Assembly: GCF_004310665.1 (NCBI RefSeq)
Contig: NZ_SIXF01000029.1
Coordinates: forward strand, 1 to 64,000
Direction: 5' to 3'
Origin: Pedobacter kyonggii
GTDB lineage: Bacteria > Bacteroidota > Bacteroidia > Sphingobacteriales > Sphingobacteriaceae
Length of the DNA stretch: 64,000 nucleotides
Made by a program: the position numbers and the translations under genes. Position 1 is the stretch's first letter. Every line of letters begins with the position of its first letter. Shown piece by piece: positions 1 to 9,017 of this stretch. Below the pieces are notes generated by a model. It was given only the letters and a program-made list of their open reading frames with translations. It made no database searches and had not been told where the DNA came from.

Positions 1-308
1 CAGCAGTTGCTACATAATGGCTGTACCAATGAAAAACGGATTAGCACGAATATATACCTCCTGTTGATGTTTATATGCCTGTTTATGCAAAAAATATTTT
101 TGCCAGTTGTCAGATATGCCAAAGGCTCCGTTAGCTTGATCAAATGTGTAAAGTTCTTTGTATTGAACATGAAAGAGGTAATCGCTACAGGTAGAAAGCA
201 GTTCAGAGATATTATAGATAAGTACTGTAAATATGAAAAAAGAAACCACAGAATTAATTTAAGCCAACTATTTTCAGCTTAACTTGACGCTAATGCGAAA
301 GTTCGGGA
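1..308. other. Left edge, no supported gene
   Basis: Open frames exist on both strands here (about 91 codons forward, 79 codons reverse) but they overlap each other almost completely. Neither shows a domain, signal peptide or motif that I recognise. The reverse frame (249 to 10) has slightly more protein-like composition and could be the remnant of a coding region, but its upstream side runs straight into repeat DNA. I see nothing else in this stretch. Confidence 0.4.
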
Positions 309-755
309 TACCTCGTTGCTGCAGGGTAACGCTTTAACCGGGCTAGGTGGCCGCAGCAGTATTTCATTTGTTGGGCTGCAGGGCGCAGAACCCTTGTTTA
401 TAACCCTGATTGAGCGGAAATAGCCCGGAGTGCATCGAGGACTATAAGCGAAAGCGGGGCTGAAAACCTCCAAGAACACCGAACTGCTCATTTCCTTATT
501 AAAAATTATCGATTTCTATATGGAGCGCAAGGCCTGTATAAAACAAGAAGTTTCTTCCCGTTTTACGCTTTTACGCTTCGCTTCCTCGTACCTCGTTGCT
601 GCAGGATAACGCTTTAACCGGGGCTAGGTGGCCAAAACAGTTTTTCATTTTTGAGGTTGCAGGGCGCACAACCACCTGTTCCTAAATCTGATTGGAGCGA
701 ACACGAAGTGCAACGAAGTAAAGGGTAAAGCGGGACTGAAAACCGCCAATAACCA
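309..755 (+). repeat. Two tandem degenerate copies of intergenic repeat family C
   Basis: Positions 309-352 and 589-633 share a nearly identical block beginning TACCTCGTTGCTGCAGG and ending GCTAGGTGGCC. Each is followed by further matching segments (GGCTGCAGGGCGCA-like, then AAGCGGGGCTGAAAACC or AAGCGGGACTGAAAACC at about 450-467 and 724-740). The copies are about 280 bp apart in the same orientation and have diverged. The GCGGGACTGA core recurs at about 21.6, 29.5, 31.5 and 40.4 kb, so this belongs to a dispersed family. A family-G motif (CATATAAGAAATATAAG, near 795-812) follows. No gene is supported between 1 and 938. Confidence 0.7.
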
Positions 756-938
756 TAAGCCATTCATTTCCTAATAATGAAACAACATTAATCATATAAG
801 AAATATAAGCCACATATAAGCTTGATGCCATGACGACCAGATTACTAGCTATTTTATTTTCTTACCATACATCAACAATAGGTTTATTCCTTATCTCCAT
901 ATTTGCTTCATAAAATTTAAAAAAAAATCTTCAAAAAT

Positions 939-1571
939 ATGAGCTTAATAGATGCCCTAAACTGGCGTTATGCCGTTAAGAAAATGAACGGTCAGCCTGT
1001 TGAACAAGAAAAGGTTGATAAAATTATTGCTGCAGCACATTTGGCACCCACATCATCAGGTTTACAACCATTTAAGGTTATTGTGGTAACCAACCAGGAA
1101 TTAAAAGAAAAAATTGCACCGATTGCCTTTAACCAATCACAAATTATCGATTCTTCTCACCTGTTAATTTTTGCAGCCAATGAAAATTATACAGAAGAGG
1201 GTATTGATACCGTTTTTAGCAGAATGAATGCAGAACGCGGTTTGCCCGAAAATACAACGGATGCATACAAAACACAATTAAAAGGCATGATCTTATCTAG
1301 AACAGCTGAAGAAAACTTTAACCATGCTGCCCGTCAGGCTTATATCGGTTTCGGTATCGCAATTGCAGAAGCAGCTTTGTTAAAGGTAGATGCTACGCCA
1401 ATGGAAGGCTTTAATGGCCCTGCTTTAGATGAACTTTTAGGTTTAGATAAAAAAGGCTTAAAAAGTGTTACCCTACTGCCATTAGGAAACAGGGATGAAG
1501 CTGGCGATTGGTTGGTAAACCTTAAAAAAGTACGTTCACCTAAGGAAGAATTTTTGATCGAGTTTAAATAA
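939..1571 (+). CDS. Nitroreductase-family NAD(P)H oxidoreductase
   Basis: A cytoplasmic flavoprotein of 210 residues, the usual length for the NfsB-type nitroreductase group. Family members bind FMN as homodimers and use NAD(P)H to reduce nitroaromatics, quinones or similar acceptors; the natural substrate cannot be read from the sequence. NWRYAVKKM at residues 8-16 fits the basic FMN-phosphate binding segment near the N-terminus. APTSSGLQPF at 36-45 is the conserved flavin-contact stretch, and LPLGNRDEAGDW near residue 185 is the C-terminal cofactor-binding region. The start is the only sensible ATG, preceded by an A-rich leader. It stands alone, with repeat DNA upstream and about 320 bp of intergenic DNA downstream. 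The family is clear; the role is not. Confidence 0.9.
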   Translation: MSLIDALNWRYAVKKMNGQPVEQEKVDKIIAAAHLAPTSSGLQPFKVIVVTNQELKEKIAPIAFNQSQIIDSSHLLIFAANENYTEEGIDTVFSRMNAERGLPENTTDAYKTQLKGMILSRTAEENFNHAARQAYIGFGIAIAEAALLKVDATPMEGFNGPALDELLGLDKKGLKSVTLLPLGNRDEAGDWLVNLKKVRSPKEEFLIEFK

Positions 1572-1892
1572 CAGGTAAACAACATCATAATTTAAAATGG
1601 GCCGCTATTTAGTGGCTTGTTTTGTTTTAGGGGAGTCTGTTTGGCGCTGGGAGTTTGGCGGTTGGAGTCGATTAACCGATTTAAACAATTAACCGGTTAA
1701 CCTAAAAAGTACTCACATATTAGATCCTGAAACAAGTTCAGGAGGACGGTATGCGGGGAATGAACCAATGAACAGTGAACCAATGACCAATGAACTTAAA
1801 TCTTTTGTAAAAAAATGTTAAACATCATCACATTTTATGTGCTCTATTTATAATTGGATATATTTACGGGCTTAGCATTTAATATCCAATCC
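1572..1892. other. Intergenic region with short repeat motifs
   Basis: About 320 bp without a gene. It contains AACCGATTTAAACAATTAACC-type DNA at 1674-1698, which recurs near 44053-44073, and a run of imperfect CCAATGAAC repeats at about 1764-1796, a motif style common between genes in this group. A possible in-frame extension of the next gene starts at 1854 but adds only 13 residues before a clear signal peptide. Confidence 0.5.
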
Positions 1893-4619
1893 ATGAAGAT
1901 TTTTAGATTATCGTTTATAATACTGTCACTTCTATCAGCACTAAGTTTTTCGTCGTCGGCACAAACCGATACCATTAGCATAAACAGCATCATTAGCAAG
2001 ACCAACAAGGTGCTGAGTGATTACCCTACTGAAAAAATTTATCTTCATTTCGATAAACCCTATTACGCTGTTGCCGATACGGTTTGGTTTAAAGCTTATG
2101 TTACCGAAAACCAGAATTTCTTATCCGGAATCAGCAAAATCATCTATGTTGATGTGATCAATCAGAAAGATTCCCTTATTCAAACACTAAAATTACCGAT
2201 TACAGGTGGTTTCGCTTACGGCAGTTTCCCCTTAGATCAGATTAATTACAAACAAGGCAACTATCATATCAGGGCTTATACTTTATGGATGCTTAACAGT
2301 GAAGATCCTGCTTATTTTAACAAGACTTTTTATGTAGGGGAAGCCATTGATAAAGAAGTAAAAACCCATATCACTTATAAAAACACGTCTACTGATAAGT
2401 TAGAAAAAATTGATGCCAGGGTGCAGTTTAAAGATGCCAATAATAAACCATATGCCAATAAAAATGTAAGCTGGCAAGTGGTTACGAGCTATACAGTTAT
2501 TGCCAAAGGAAGGGGTACAACAGATGCCAATGGTTTTTTAACAATAGCCATGAGCAATGCACAAAAGGCAGAATATCAATTACAAAAAGGTGAACTGATT
2601 ACCAGCATTAATACAACTGATAAAGATGTGGCAAGCAGTAGCTTTCAACTTAAAAATGCTATCGTAAGCAAAGATTTTCAGTTTTTTCCTGAAGGTGGAA
2701 GTTTAATTGCCGGCTTAACCAACAAGGTAGCCTTTAAAGCCATTAAAAGTGATGGTTTAGGCATTAACTCAAAAGGTACGGTAACCGATAATGATGGCAA
2801 AACTGTAGCTACTTTTACCGCTCAGCATTTAGGAATGGGCAGTTTCAACTTATTGACTGAAGCCGGAAAAACCTATAAAGCCGCAGTTACTTATGCTGAT
2901 GGTACTACTCAAACCTATAACTTACCAACAGTTGCAGCAAATGGCGTTGCAGTAAATATAGATAACAGCAGCGCAGATAATATAGCCATAAAAATTTCGG
3001 CTAACGATGCTTTCTTTGAGCAAAACCAGGGCAAAAAGCTTTATTTAATTGCGCAGAGTAAAGGTGTTATCTGCTATGGTGCGCAAACCGCATTATCAAA
3101 CAAAACGTACAATACCACCGTACTTAAATCTAAATTCCCGAATGGAATTGCGCAGTTTACCTTATTTAATGAATTTGGTAAACCCTTAAGCGAGCGATTG
3201 GTTTTTGTTCAGCATAAAAATACCATGGCGGTAACTTTAACCAGTGCTGCAACTACTTACGGAATCAAGAAAAAGGTTAAAATAAATGTGGCAGCCAAAA
3301 AAGATGGCGCCCCTGTAGAAGGTAGCTTCTCGGTAGCTGTTGTAGATGAATCAAAGGTTCCATCAAACGAAGATGCAACCAGTACGATATTAACAGGCTT
3401 ATTATTAAGCAGCGATGTTAAGGGTTATATCGAAAAAGCAAATTATTATTTTAATGCTCCTGATGCGAAGAAAAATGCAGATTTAGATGTATTATTGCTT
3501 ACCCAGGGCTATCGCAGTTTCAAATACACTGATATTATTGCCAATAAATTACCTAAAATTGATTTCTTACCAGAACAAGGAATCGAAATTTCGGGTATTT
3601 TACGACAGAACAACGGTATACCAGTTAGAAAAGGGGCATTGTTATTAACCATTCCCGACAAACGTTTTAATTTAGAAGCTACCACAGATCCTGTAGGGAA
3701 TTTTAAATTCCAAAACCTGATGTTTAATGATTCATCTAAAGTTACCATTACGGCTAAGTATAATGTAAACTATAAAAACATGACTTTAAGCTTAAATGGT
3801 GCACCAGTGCCTAAATTAACCAGAAACTTTAGTGCTGCCGAAGAGGTTTTAAATATAGACAGTGCTTTAACCAGTTATTTAGATAACAGCAAAAGACAAT
3901 ACGCTTATTTACACACTTTAAAAGATGTAAATATTAGAGCAGCGGTAGTTCCGAAAGTAAGCCATAAAGATTACCCGGCATTGAGCGGACTAAGCCAAAT
4001 GGCCGACCATGAAGTTAGTGGCGATAGATTTAAAGGCTGTGGTTTATTGATTAACTGTTTACAGGGTATGCTAGCAGGGGTTACTTTTGCCGATAATAAC
4101 TTTTACGTAACCCGAGATTACAACCAGGGCAAAAAAATCCCGATGGGTATTTTTATCAATGGTATGAACGTGGATGTAAACCAGATCAATACTTTAGACC
4201 CGAATCAGCTGGAATCGGTAGAAGTATTTTTAAGAGACGAATTAGGCTTGGTAAACCGCGCAAATAATGTAAATGGGGTTATTGTATTCAACCAAAAGAA
4301 AGCGCCTAAAGGCACTAAAATATCTAAAGCGCAGCTGATGGATATGCTACCCAAATACTACGAACTTACTTTTTCACCACAGGGCTACAACAAAGAAAAA
4401 CAATTCTATTCTCCAAGATATGATGTTCCTGCCGGCATGAACCGAAACGATTTAAGAACCACGATTTATTGGAATCCAAAAATTGTGACTGATGCGACAG
4501 GTAATGCTTCTTTCGAATATTACAATGCAGATGGCAAAGGCCAGTATAAAGTAATTATTGAGGGAATAGATGCAAACGGGAATTTAGGAAGGTCGGTATT
4601 TAAGTACACCGTAAAATAA
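1893..4619 (+). CDS. Secreted macroglobulin-like protein with TonB plug-like domain
   Basis: A large exported protein of 908 residues when started at the ATG at 1893; the earlier ATG at 1854 would put 13 residues ahead of an otherwise typical signal peptide (MKIFRLSFIILSLLSALSFS). After the signal comes an MG2-type segment with YLHFDKPYYAVADTVWFKAY, the hallmark of alpha-2-macroglobulin-like proteins. Near residues 700-800 a plug-like domain follows, with LINCLQGMLAGV and LESVEVFLRDELG. The C-terminus (YWNPKIVTDATGNASFEYYN) again resembles a macroglobulin domain. No transmembrane beta-barrel follows the plug, so it is not itself a transporter. It probably acts at the periplasmic face of the outer membrane. 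Such proteins are widespread in Bacteroidota but of unknown function. It is a single gene, not in an operon. Confidence 0.75.
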   Translation: MKIFRLSFIILSLLSALSFSSSAQTDTISINSIISKTNKVLSDYPTEKIYLHFDKPYYAVADTVWFKAYVTENQNFLSGISKIIYVDVINQKDSLIQTLKLPITGGFAYGSFPLDQINYKQGNYHIRAYTLWMLNSEDPAYFNKTFYVGEAIDKEVKTHITYKNTSTDKLEKIDARVQFKDANNKPYANKNVSWQVVTSYTVIAKGRGTTDANGFLTIAMSNAQKAEYQLQKGELITSINTTDKDVASSSFQLKNAIVSKDFQFFPEGGSLIAGLTNKVAFKAIKSDGLGINSKGTVTDNDGKTVATFTAQHLGMGSFNLLTEAGKTYKAAVTYADGTTQTYNLPTVAANGVAVNIDNSSADNIAIKISANDAFFEQNQGKKLYLIAQSKGVICYGAQTALSNKTYNTTVLKSKFPNGIAQFTLFNEFGKPLSERLVFVQHKNTMAVTLTSAATTYGIKKKVKINVAAKKDGAPVEGSFSVAVVDESKVPSNEDATSTILTGLLLSSDVKGYIEKANYYFNAPDAKKNADLDVLLLTQGYRSFKYTDIIANKLPKIDFLPEQGIEISGILRQNNGIPVRKGALLLTIPDKRFNLEATTDPVGNFKFQNLMFNDSSKVTITAKYNVNYKNMTLSLNGAPVPKLTRNFSAAEEVLNIDSALTSYLDNSKRQYAYLHTLKDVNIRAAVVPKVSHKDYPALSGLSQMADHEVSGDRFKGCGLLINCLQGMLAGVTFADNNFYVTRDYNQGKKIPMGIFINGMNVDVNQINTLDPNQLESVEVFLRDELGLVNRANNVNGVIVFNQKKAPKGTKISKAQLMDMLPKYYELTFSPQGYNKEKQFYSPRYDVPAGMNRNDLRTTIYWNPKIVTDATGNASFEYYNADGKGQYKVIIEGIDANGNLGRSVFKYTVK

Positions 4620-4764
4620 ATTAATGTAGACGGTCCATGGTTGATAGTCCATAGCCAATAGCTAACAGACTATCAATCATTTTAAATCTCGGTAATTAAG
4701 AGATCGTGGCCATCAGACTATAAGCCATTAACTATTAAGCCAACAGAAAATTTCCACTCTCCTC

Positions 4765-5721
4765 TCATACCTCAAACGGTAACTTCTCTCCTCGTAAACC
4801 TGCTACAATATTCTTTACAATAATCTGTGCCATGGCTGCTCTAGTTTCTTCGGTAGCCGAACCAATATGTGGTAAAACGGCAACACTTTCCATCGATAGC
4901 AAAGGATTATCTTTATCCATTGGCTCAGGATTGGTTACATCTAAGCCTGCTCCCCAAATAATCTTTTCTTCCAGCGCCTGGATTAAATCTTTTTCATTGT
5001 GAATGCCGCCTCTGGCCGTGTTTATGAAAATCGAATTGGATTTCATCTGCTTAAAAACATCAAGCGTAAATTTATCCTTGGTTTCTGGCGTTAGCGCGGT
5101 GTGCACGGATAAAACATCACTTTGCGCCAAAAGTTCTTCGAACGAAACATATTTGGCTCCGATTTCTTTTTCAGCTTCTTCGTTACGCGATCTGTTGTGA
5201 TAAATTACCTCCATTTTGTAGGTAGCTTTACATTTTTTGGCCATCTCCAATCCGATTTTTCCCAAGCCAAAAACACCGAGGGTTTTACCGTTTACCTCAA
5301 TTCCGAGCTCGGGTGAAGGTTCATAGTTTTCCCACTCGCCTTTAATGATTTTTTTGTACGAGAAAAAGGCCTTTCGCGATACGGCAAGCATCAATAAAAA
5401 AGCAGTATCAGCAGTTGCCACGCTTAAAACACCAGGCGTATTTCCGATGGGAATATTATTTTTTTTGGCGGCAGCTATATCTACCTGATCGTAACCTACA
5501 GAATGTAAAGCAATAACCTTTAAATGACTACAGGCCTTTAAAAATTGGGCATTAATTTTATTTGGCCCAACGCTGATCAAGGCATCCTGACCTTGACAAG
5601 CTTCAATCAGTTCTTCAGCCGTAATCTGTCGGTTTTCTTTCCATTGGGTGATGGATATATTGTTTTCTTCCAGTTCTTTTATTCCAACTGAAGCAATATT
5701 GCCACTTATAAATACTCTCAT
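4765..5721 (-). CDS. D-2-hydroxyacid dehydrogenase
   Basis: A cytoplasmic NAD(P)-dependent dehydrogenase of 318 residues, the normal length for the family that includes glyoxylate/hydroxypyruvate reductase and phosphoglycerate dehydrogenase. The Rossmann fingerprint is GVFGLGKIGLEMAKK in the middle of the protein. NTARGGIHNEKDL carries the catalytic arginine region, NPEP the acidic partner, and LPHIGSATEETR the catalytic histidine. The N-terminal substrate domain ends with HSVGYDQVDIAAA. The family interconverts 2-keto acids and D-2-hydroxy acids; substrate preference is not evident. It is encoded alone between the macroglobulin-like gene (convergent) and the DUF4249 gene, so context does not help. 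Confidence 0.88.
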   Translation of the reverse strand: MRVFISGNIASVGIKELEENNISITQWKENRQITAEELIEACQGQDALISVGPNKINAQFLKACSHLKVIALHSVGYDQVDIAAAKKNNIPIGNTPGVLSVATADTAFLLMLAVSRKAFFSYKKIIKGEWENYEPSPELGIEVNGKTLGVFGLGKIGLEMAKKCKATYKMEVIYHNRSRNEEAEKEIGAKYVSFEELLAQSDVLSVHTALTPETKDKFTLDVFKQMKSNSIFINTARGGIHNEKDLIQALEEKIIWGAGLDVTNPEPMDKDNPLLSMESVAVLPHIGSATEETRAAMAQIIVKNIVAGLRGEKLPFEV

Positions 5722-5782
5722 GTTTTATTTAACACTAAAAATTCTAAGGAGTTTTGGATAATACGAATTGACCTTTAGGGTA

Positions 5783-6592
5783 CTATTTCACAGTTGCTGA
5801 TAACACCTGATAAGTGTTGGCGCTAAAATAGCCCAGTGCTTGATTAGAAATATTGGAAGTGGGATTAGCAGGCGTAGTGCCCTGGTTTGGCCCCCGGTTA
5901 GATTGCTGACTTAAAGCATACCAATAATCAAAAATATTGGAATCGATACACTCCATTTCTATTTTAATCTTATCGTTAGTATTCAACTCATCACTGTCGT
6001 GGTCGTTAGTAGGAGGTTTAAAAAATAACTGGATCCTTAAGTCGTTTCCATTTGTTAAACGATCGTTATTTACATAAAAACGTTCCGATAAAATATCATT
6101 TACATAAAGGTTAAAATGATAAAAATTGGTTTCGTTGACTGGATCTTTTAAAAATACAGCAGCAGTTTTGCGTTCGCGGCCAAAGAAAAAGTTGTTAATC
6201 ACGCCTATTGAATCCATTTTAACCACATTAGGCATTTTCGAACTGGCGGTGTAAGTTTGGCCTTCGGTAGTAACATTTAAATTATAGGTAACACCCGGCA
6301 CGCCTTTCATTTTATTGACATAAGTTCCTGGCATTGTACCTTCTTTAAAAACATAAGTATTTCCCTTATTATCGGTCACAGTTACGCTTGCTCCCGAAAC
6401 TTTCGGAAAAATATTGGCTTCGGTATAACCGATGGTTTTGCTGATCTTAATCTGCTGATCGATCAGTTGATCATTAATTTTACCTTCAATTACGAGTTGA
6501 GGATCGGCATTTTCAGTTTCAATTTGAATAATTTTCTTGCAACCTGTAAAACAGAAAGTGAACAACGAAAAGTATATAATCAGTTTTTTCAT
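5783..6592 (-). CDS. DUF4249 outer-membrane lipoprotein
   Basis: A DUF4249-type lipoprotein of 269 residues. A longer frame reaches upstream to 6739, but that part overlaps the 3' end of the receptor gene. The ATG at 6592 gives a proper lipoprotein signal peptide with lipobox FTGC (Cys18), so I use it. The mature part begins with the conserved ADPQLVIEGKINDQ stretch of this family and contains a beta-sandwich-like region with YTASSKMP. It sits 4 bp downstream of a TonB-dependent receptor, the standard arrangement for DUF4249, where it presumably serves as a surface or periplasmic partner of that receptor. The ligand is unknown. Family assignment is confident from motif and context. Confidence 0.82.
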   Translation of the reverse strand: MKKLIIYFSLFTFCFTGCKKIIQIETENADPQLVIEGKINDQLIDQQIKISKTIGYTEANIFPKVSGASVTVTDNKGNTYVFKEGTMPGTYVNKMKGVPGVTYNLNVTTEGQTYTASSKMPNVVKMDSIGVINNFFFGRERKTAAVFLKDPVNETNFYHFNLYVNDILSERFYVNNDRLTNGNDLRIQLFFKPPTNDHDSDELNTNDKIKIEMECIDSNIFDYWYALSQQSNRGPNQGTTPANPTSNISNQALGYFSANTYQVLSATVK

Positions 6593-6596
6593 TCTT

Positions 6597-8921
6597 TTAA
6601 AATTTAAAGTTCCAGGTAATTGATGGAATAAGCCCGAAAAGCGAAGTTTGCTGAGCGGCAGTTTTATTCGGATCGTTCGGATCTGGGATAAACTCAATCG
6701 CATAAGGATTTTTGCGGGCCAATAGATTATAGATGCCAAAATTCCAGCTCGATTGGTATTTCTTCCTCACCTTCCCTTCTAAAGTTACACTCACATCCCA
6801 ACGCATGTTGTAAGGCATCCTTCCTGCATTTCTTTGCGTATAATAATAAGCAGCCTGGCCACCAACAGTATATTTTCCTGCCGGATAGGTAACGGCATTA
6901 CCAGTGCTGTAAATAAAACTCGAAGAGAAAGTCCACCTTTTGTTCATGTTGTATATTCCAACCACTGAAACATCATGTGTACGGTCTTGCCTTGCCGGAA
7001 AATATTTACCGTCATTAAGTTCTGTAAATTTACGTTCAGTACGCGATAAGGTATAGCCCACCCAACCGTTCAGCTTACCAAACTTCTTTTTAAAAAACAG
7101 TTCCATTCCATAAGCCCTGCCTACTCCATACAACAATTCGGATTCTACATTTGAGTTGGCCAACAGTTCTGCCGCATTTTTATAATCGATCTGGTTCTGA
7201 AGCCATTTATAATAAATTTCGCCAGATAGCTCATAATTATTGTCGTCCATATTTTTAAAATAACCCAGGGCTACCTGATCGGCAATTTCGGGTTTAATGT
7301 TATTACTGCTCAACACATACTGATCGGTTGGCGAACTAGAGGTGGCATTGGTTAAAATATGTACGTTCTGTGTATTGCGGTTGTAAGATGCCTTAATCGA
7401 ATTCTCTTCGTTAAACAGATAACTCATCGAAAAACGCGGCTCGAGGTTAAAGTAATTTTTATGGAATTTACCCTTAGCAACATTTTCAGTTGATACGATA
7501 TTCCCATCAGCATCGTAAGTGCTAAAATTACCTGGCCCCATTAAAGAAAAAGCAGCTAAACGCACCCCATATAAAAAATTCAAATGTTCATTTACTGCCC
7601 ATTCATCAGAAATATAAGCTGCCGACTCTATCCCATAACGTCTTTCTTGTGTAAGCGAATTTACCTGCGATGCTTCATCGCTATCAATATCGATCGGCGA
7701 AATACGATGCTGTGTGGCATTGATACCAAAACGAAGTGTATGTTTATTGCTGAAATACTGAAAATCTTCTTTAAAATTAAAATCCCGTACCAATGAGGTG
7801 GCCTTAAAATTGGTAGCATCATTTAACAGGCGAACGGTATAATTGTAGTTGTTGTAAATTAACGAGGTGTTTGAAAACAGGCGGTCGCTAAAAATATGGT
7901 TTAAGCGGATGGTGGTGGTTACATTGCCCCAGTTGTTCTCAAAAAGGTCCTTTACGCCGATGTTATCCTTACCAAAATAGCCAGAAATGTAAATGGTATT
8001 TTTATCATTGATTTTATAATTTGCCTTTGCATTAATATCATAAAAATTTAAGGTACTACCGTTCACAGATGAATCTGGCGAAGCCCTTAAAAACAGATCG
8101 ATATAGGTTCTGCGAAAACTCACCATAAATGAACCCCTGTCTTTTACAATCGGCCCTTCTGCTTTTAAACGCGAAGCAATTAAACCAATGCCGCCTTGAA
8201 ACTTAAACTCTTTATTGTTCCCATCATCCATTTTAACATCCAAAACCGACGATAAACGGCCACCATACTGTGCAGGCATACCACCTTTGTATAAACTTAC
8301 ATCTTTAATCGCATCAGCATTAAAAGTAGAGAAAAAGCCAAGTAAATGAGAGGAGTTGTATACCACCGCTTCATCCAGAATAATTAAATTCTGATCGGCA
8401 GCACCGCCGCGCACATAGAAACCTGTATTCCCCTCGCCACCCGATTTTACACCAGGCAACAGCTGAATGGTTTTTAAGATATCCTTTTCGCCAAGCAGTA
8501 CCGGTATAGAATTAAGCGATTTCATATCGATTCTTTCCAAACCCATCTGCGCACTTTTAACATTATCGTTTTTACGGTTATTGGCACTTACAGTTACTTC
8601 TTCCAGATCGTTTGCACTTCTTAATTCTTCATTCAACTTGGTATCTTTTGTTAAATTGATGGTTTTAACAATGGATGTATAACCCGTATAACTTACCGCC
8701 ACAGTGTAGGTTCCTTCGGACTGTGTTAAAGCAAAATATCCATAGTTATTGGTTAAGGTTGCAGCAGACGAAGCTCCAGAAATCCTTACCGTTGCACCAA
8801 TTAAGGTTTCGCCTGTACTTGCATCGCGAATAGTGCCACTAAGGGTAAATTTCTTTTGAGCAAAAATAGAGGTAGAAAGAAAAAGGAGGGAGAATAAAGT
8901 TAAGTAGTGTTTTATGAGCAT
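6597..8921 (-). CDS. TonB-dependent receptor (carboxypeptidase-regulatory/plug/barrel)
   Basis: An outer-membrane receptor of 774 residues. A signal peptide (to about residue 21, ending FAQ) is followed by a carboxypeptidase-regulatory-like beta-sandwich (FTLSGTIRDASTGETLIGAT, residues about 25-105), a plug domain (SIPVLLGEKDILKTIQLLPG and YVRGGAADQNLIILDEA, about 130-230) and a beta-barrel ending in the aromatic pair KF expected of outer-membrane proteins. It is shorter than SusC proteins and lacks an STN domain. It is co-transcribed with the DUF4249 lipoprotein 4 bp downstream. Energised by TonB-ExbBD elsewhere, it would import an unknown large or scarce substrate. No glycan enzymes accompany it, so its ligand is not necessarily a sugar. 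Confidence 0.9.
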   Translation of the reverse strand: MLIKHYLTLFSLLFLSTSIFAQKKFTLSGTIRDASTGETLIGATVRISGASSAATLTNNYGYFALTQSEGTYTVAVSYTGYTSIVKTINLTKDTKLNEELRSANDLEEVTVSANNRKNDNVKSAQMGLERIDMKSLNSIPVLLGEKDILKTIQLLPGVKSGGEGNTGFYVRGGAADQNLIILDEAVVYNSSHLLGFFSTFNADAIKDVSLYKGGMPAQYGGRLSSVLDVKMDDGNNKEFKFQGGIGLIASRLKAEGPIVKDRGSFMVSFRRTYIDLFLRASPDSSVNGSTLNFYDINAKANYKINDKNTIYISGYFGKDNIGVKDLFENNWGNVTTTIRLNHIFSDRLFSNTSLIYNNYNYTVRLLNDATNFKATSLVRDFNFKEDFQYFSNKHTLRFGINATQHRISPIDIDSDEASQVNSLTQERRYGIESAAYISDEWAVNEHLNFLYGVRLAAFSLMGPGNFSTYDADGNIVSTENVAKGKFHKNYFNLEPRFSMSYLFNEENSIKASYNRNTQNVHILTNATSSSPTDQYVLSSNNIKPEIADQVALGYFKNMDDNNYELSGEIYYKWLQNQIDYKNAAELLANSNVESELLYGVGRAYGMELFFKKKFGKLNGWVGYTLSRTERKFTELNDGKYFPARQDRTHDVSVVGIYNMNKRWTFSSSFIYSTGNAVTYPAGKYTVGGQAAYYYTQRNAGRMPYNMRWDVSVTLEGKVRKKYQSSWNFGIYNLLARKNPYAIEFIPDPNDPNKTAAQQTSLFGLIPSITWNFKF

Positions 8922-9017
8922 ATTGGCTACTATCTAATTTTTAACGTGGAAACCAAATGTACGAATTCCAAGTCCTATTAATGGATAGTGGGGAATTTCT
9001 TAATACAACTTTGGGTT

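Noticed and set aside
7-282. Forward frame of 91 codons and reverse frame of 79 codons at the left edge
   Set aside because: They overlap almost completely, have no recognisable domains, and adjoin repeat DNA.
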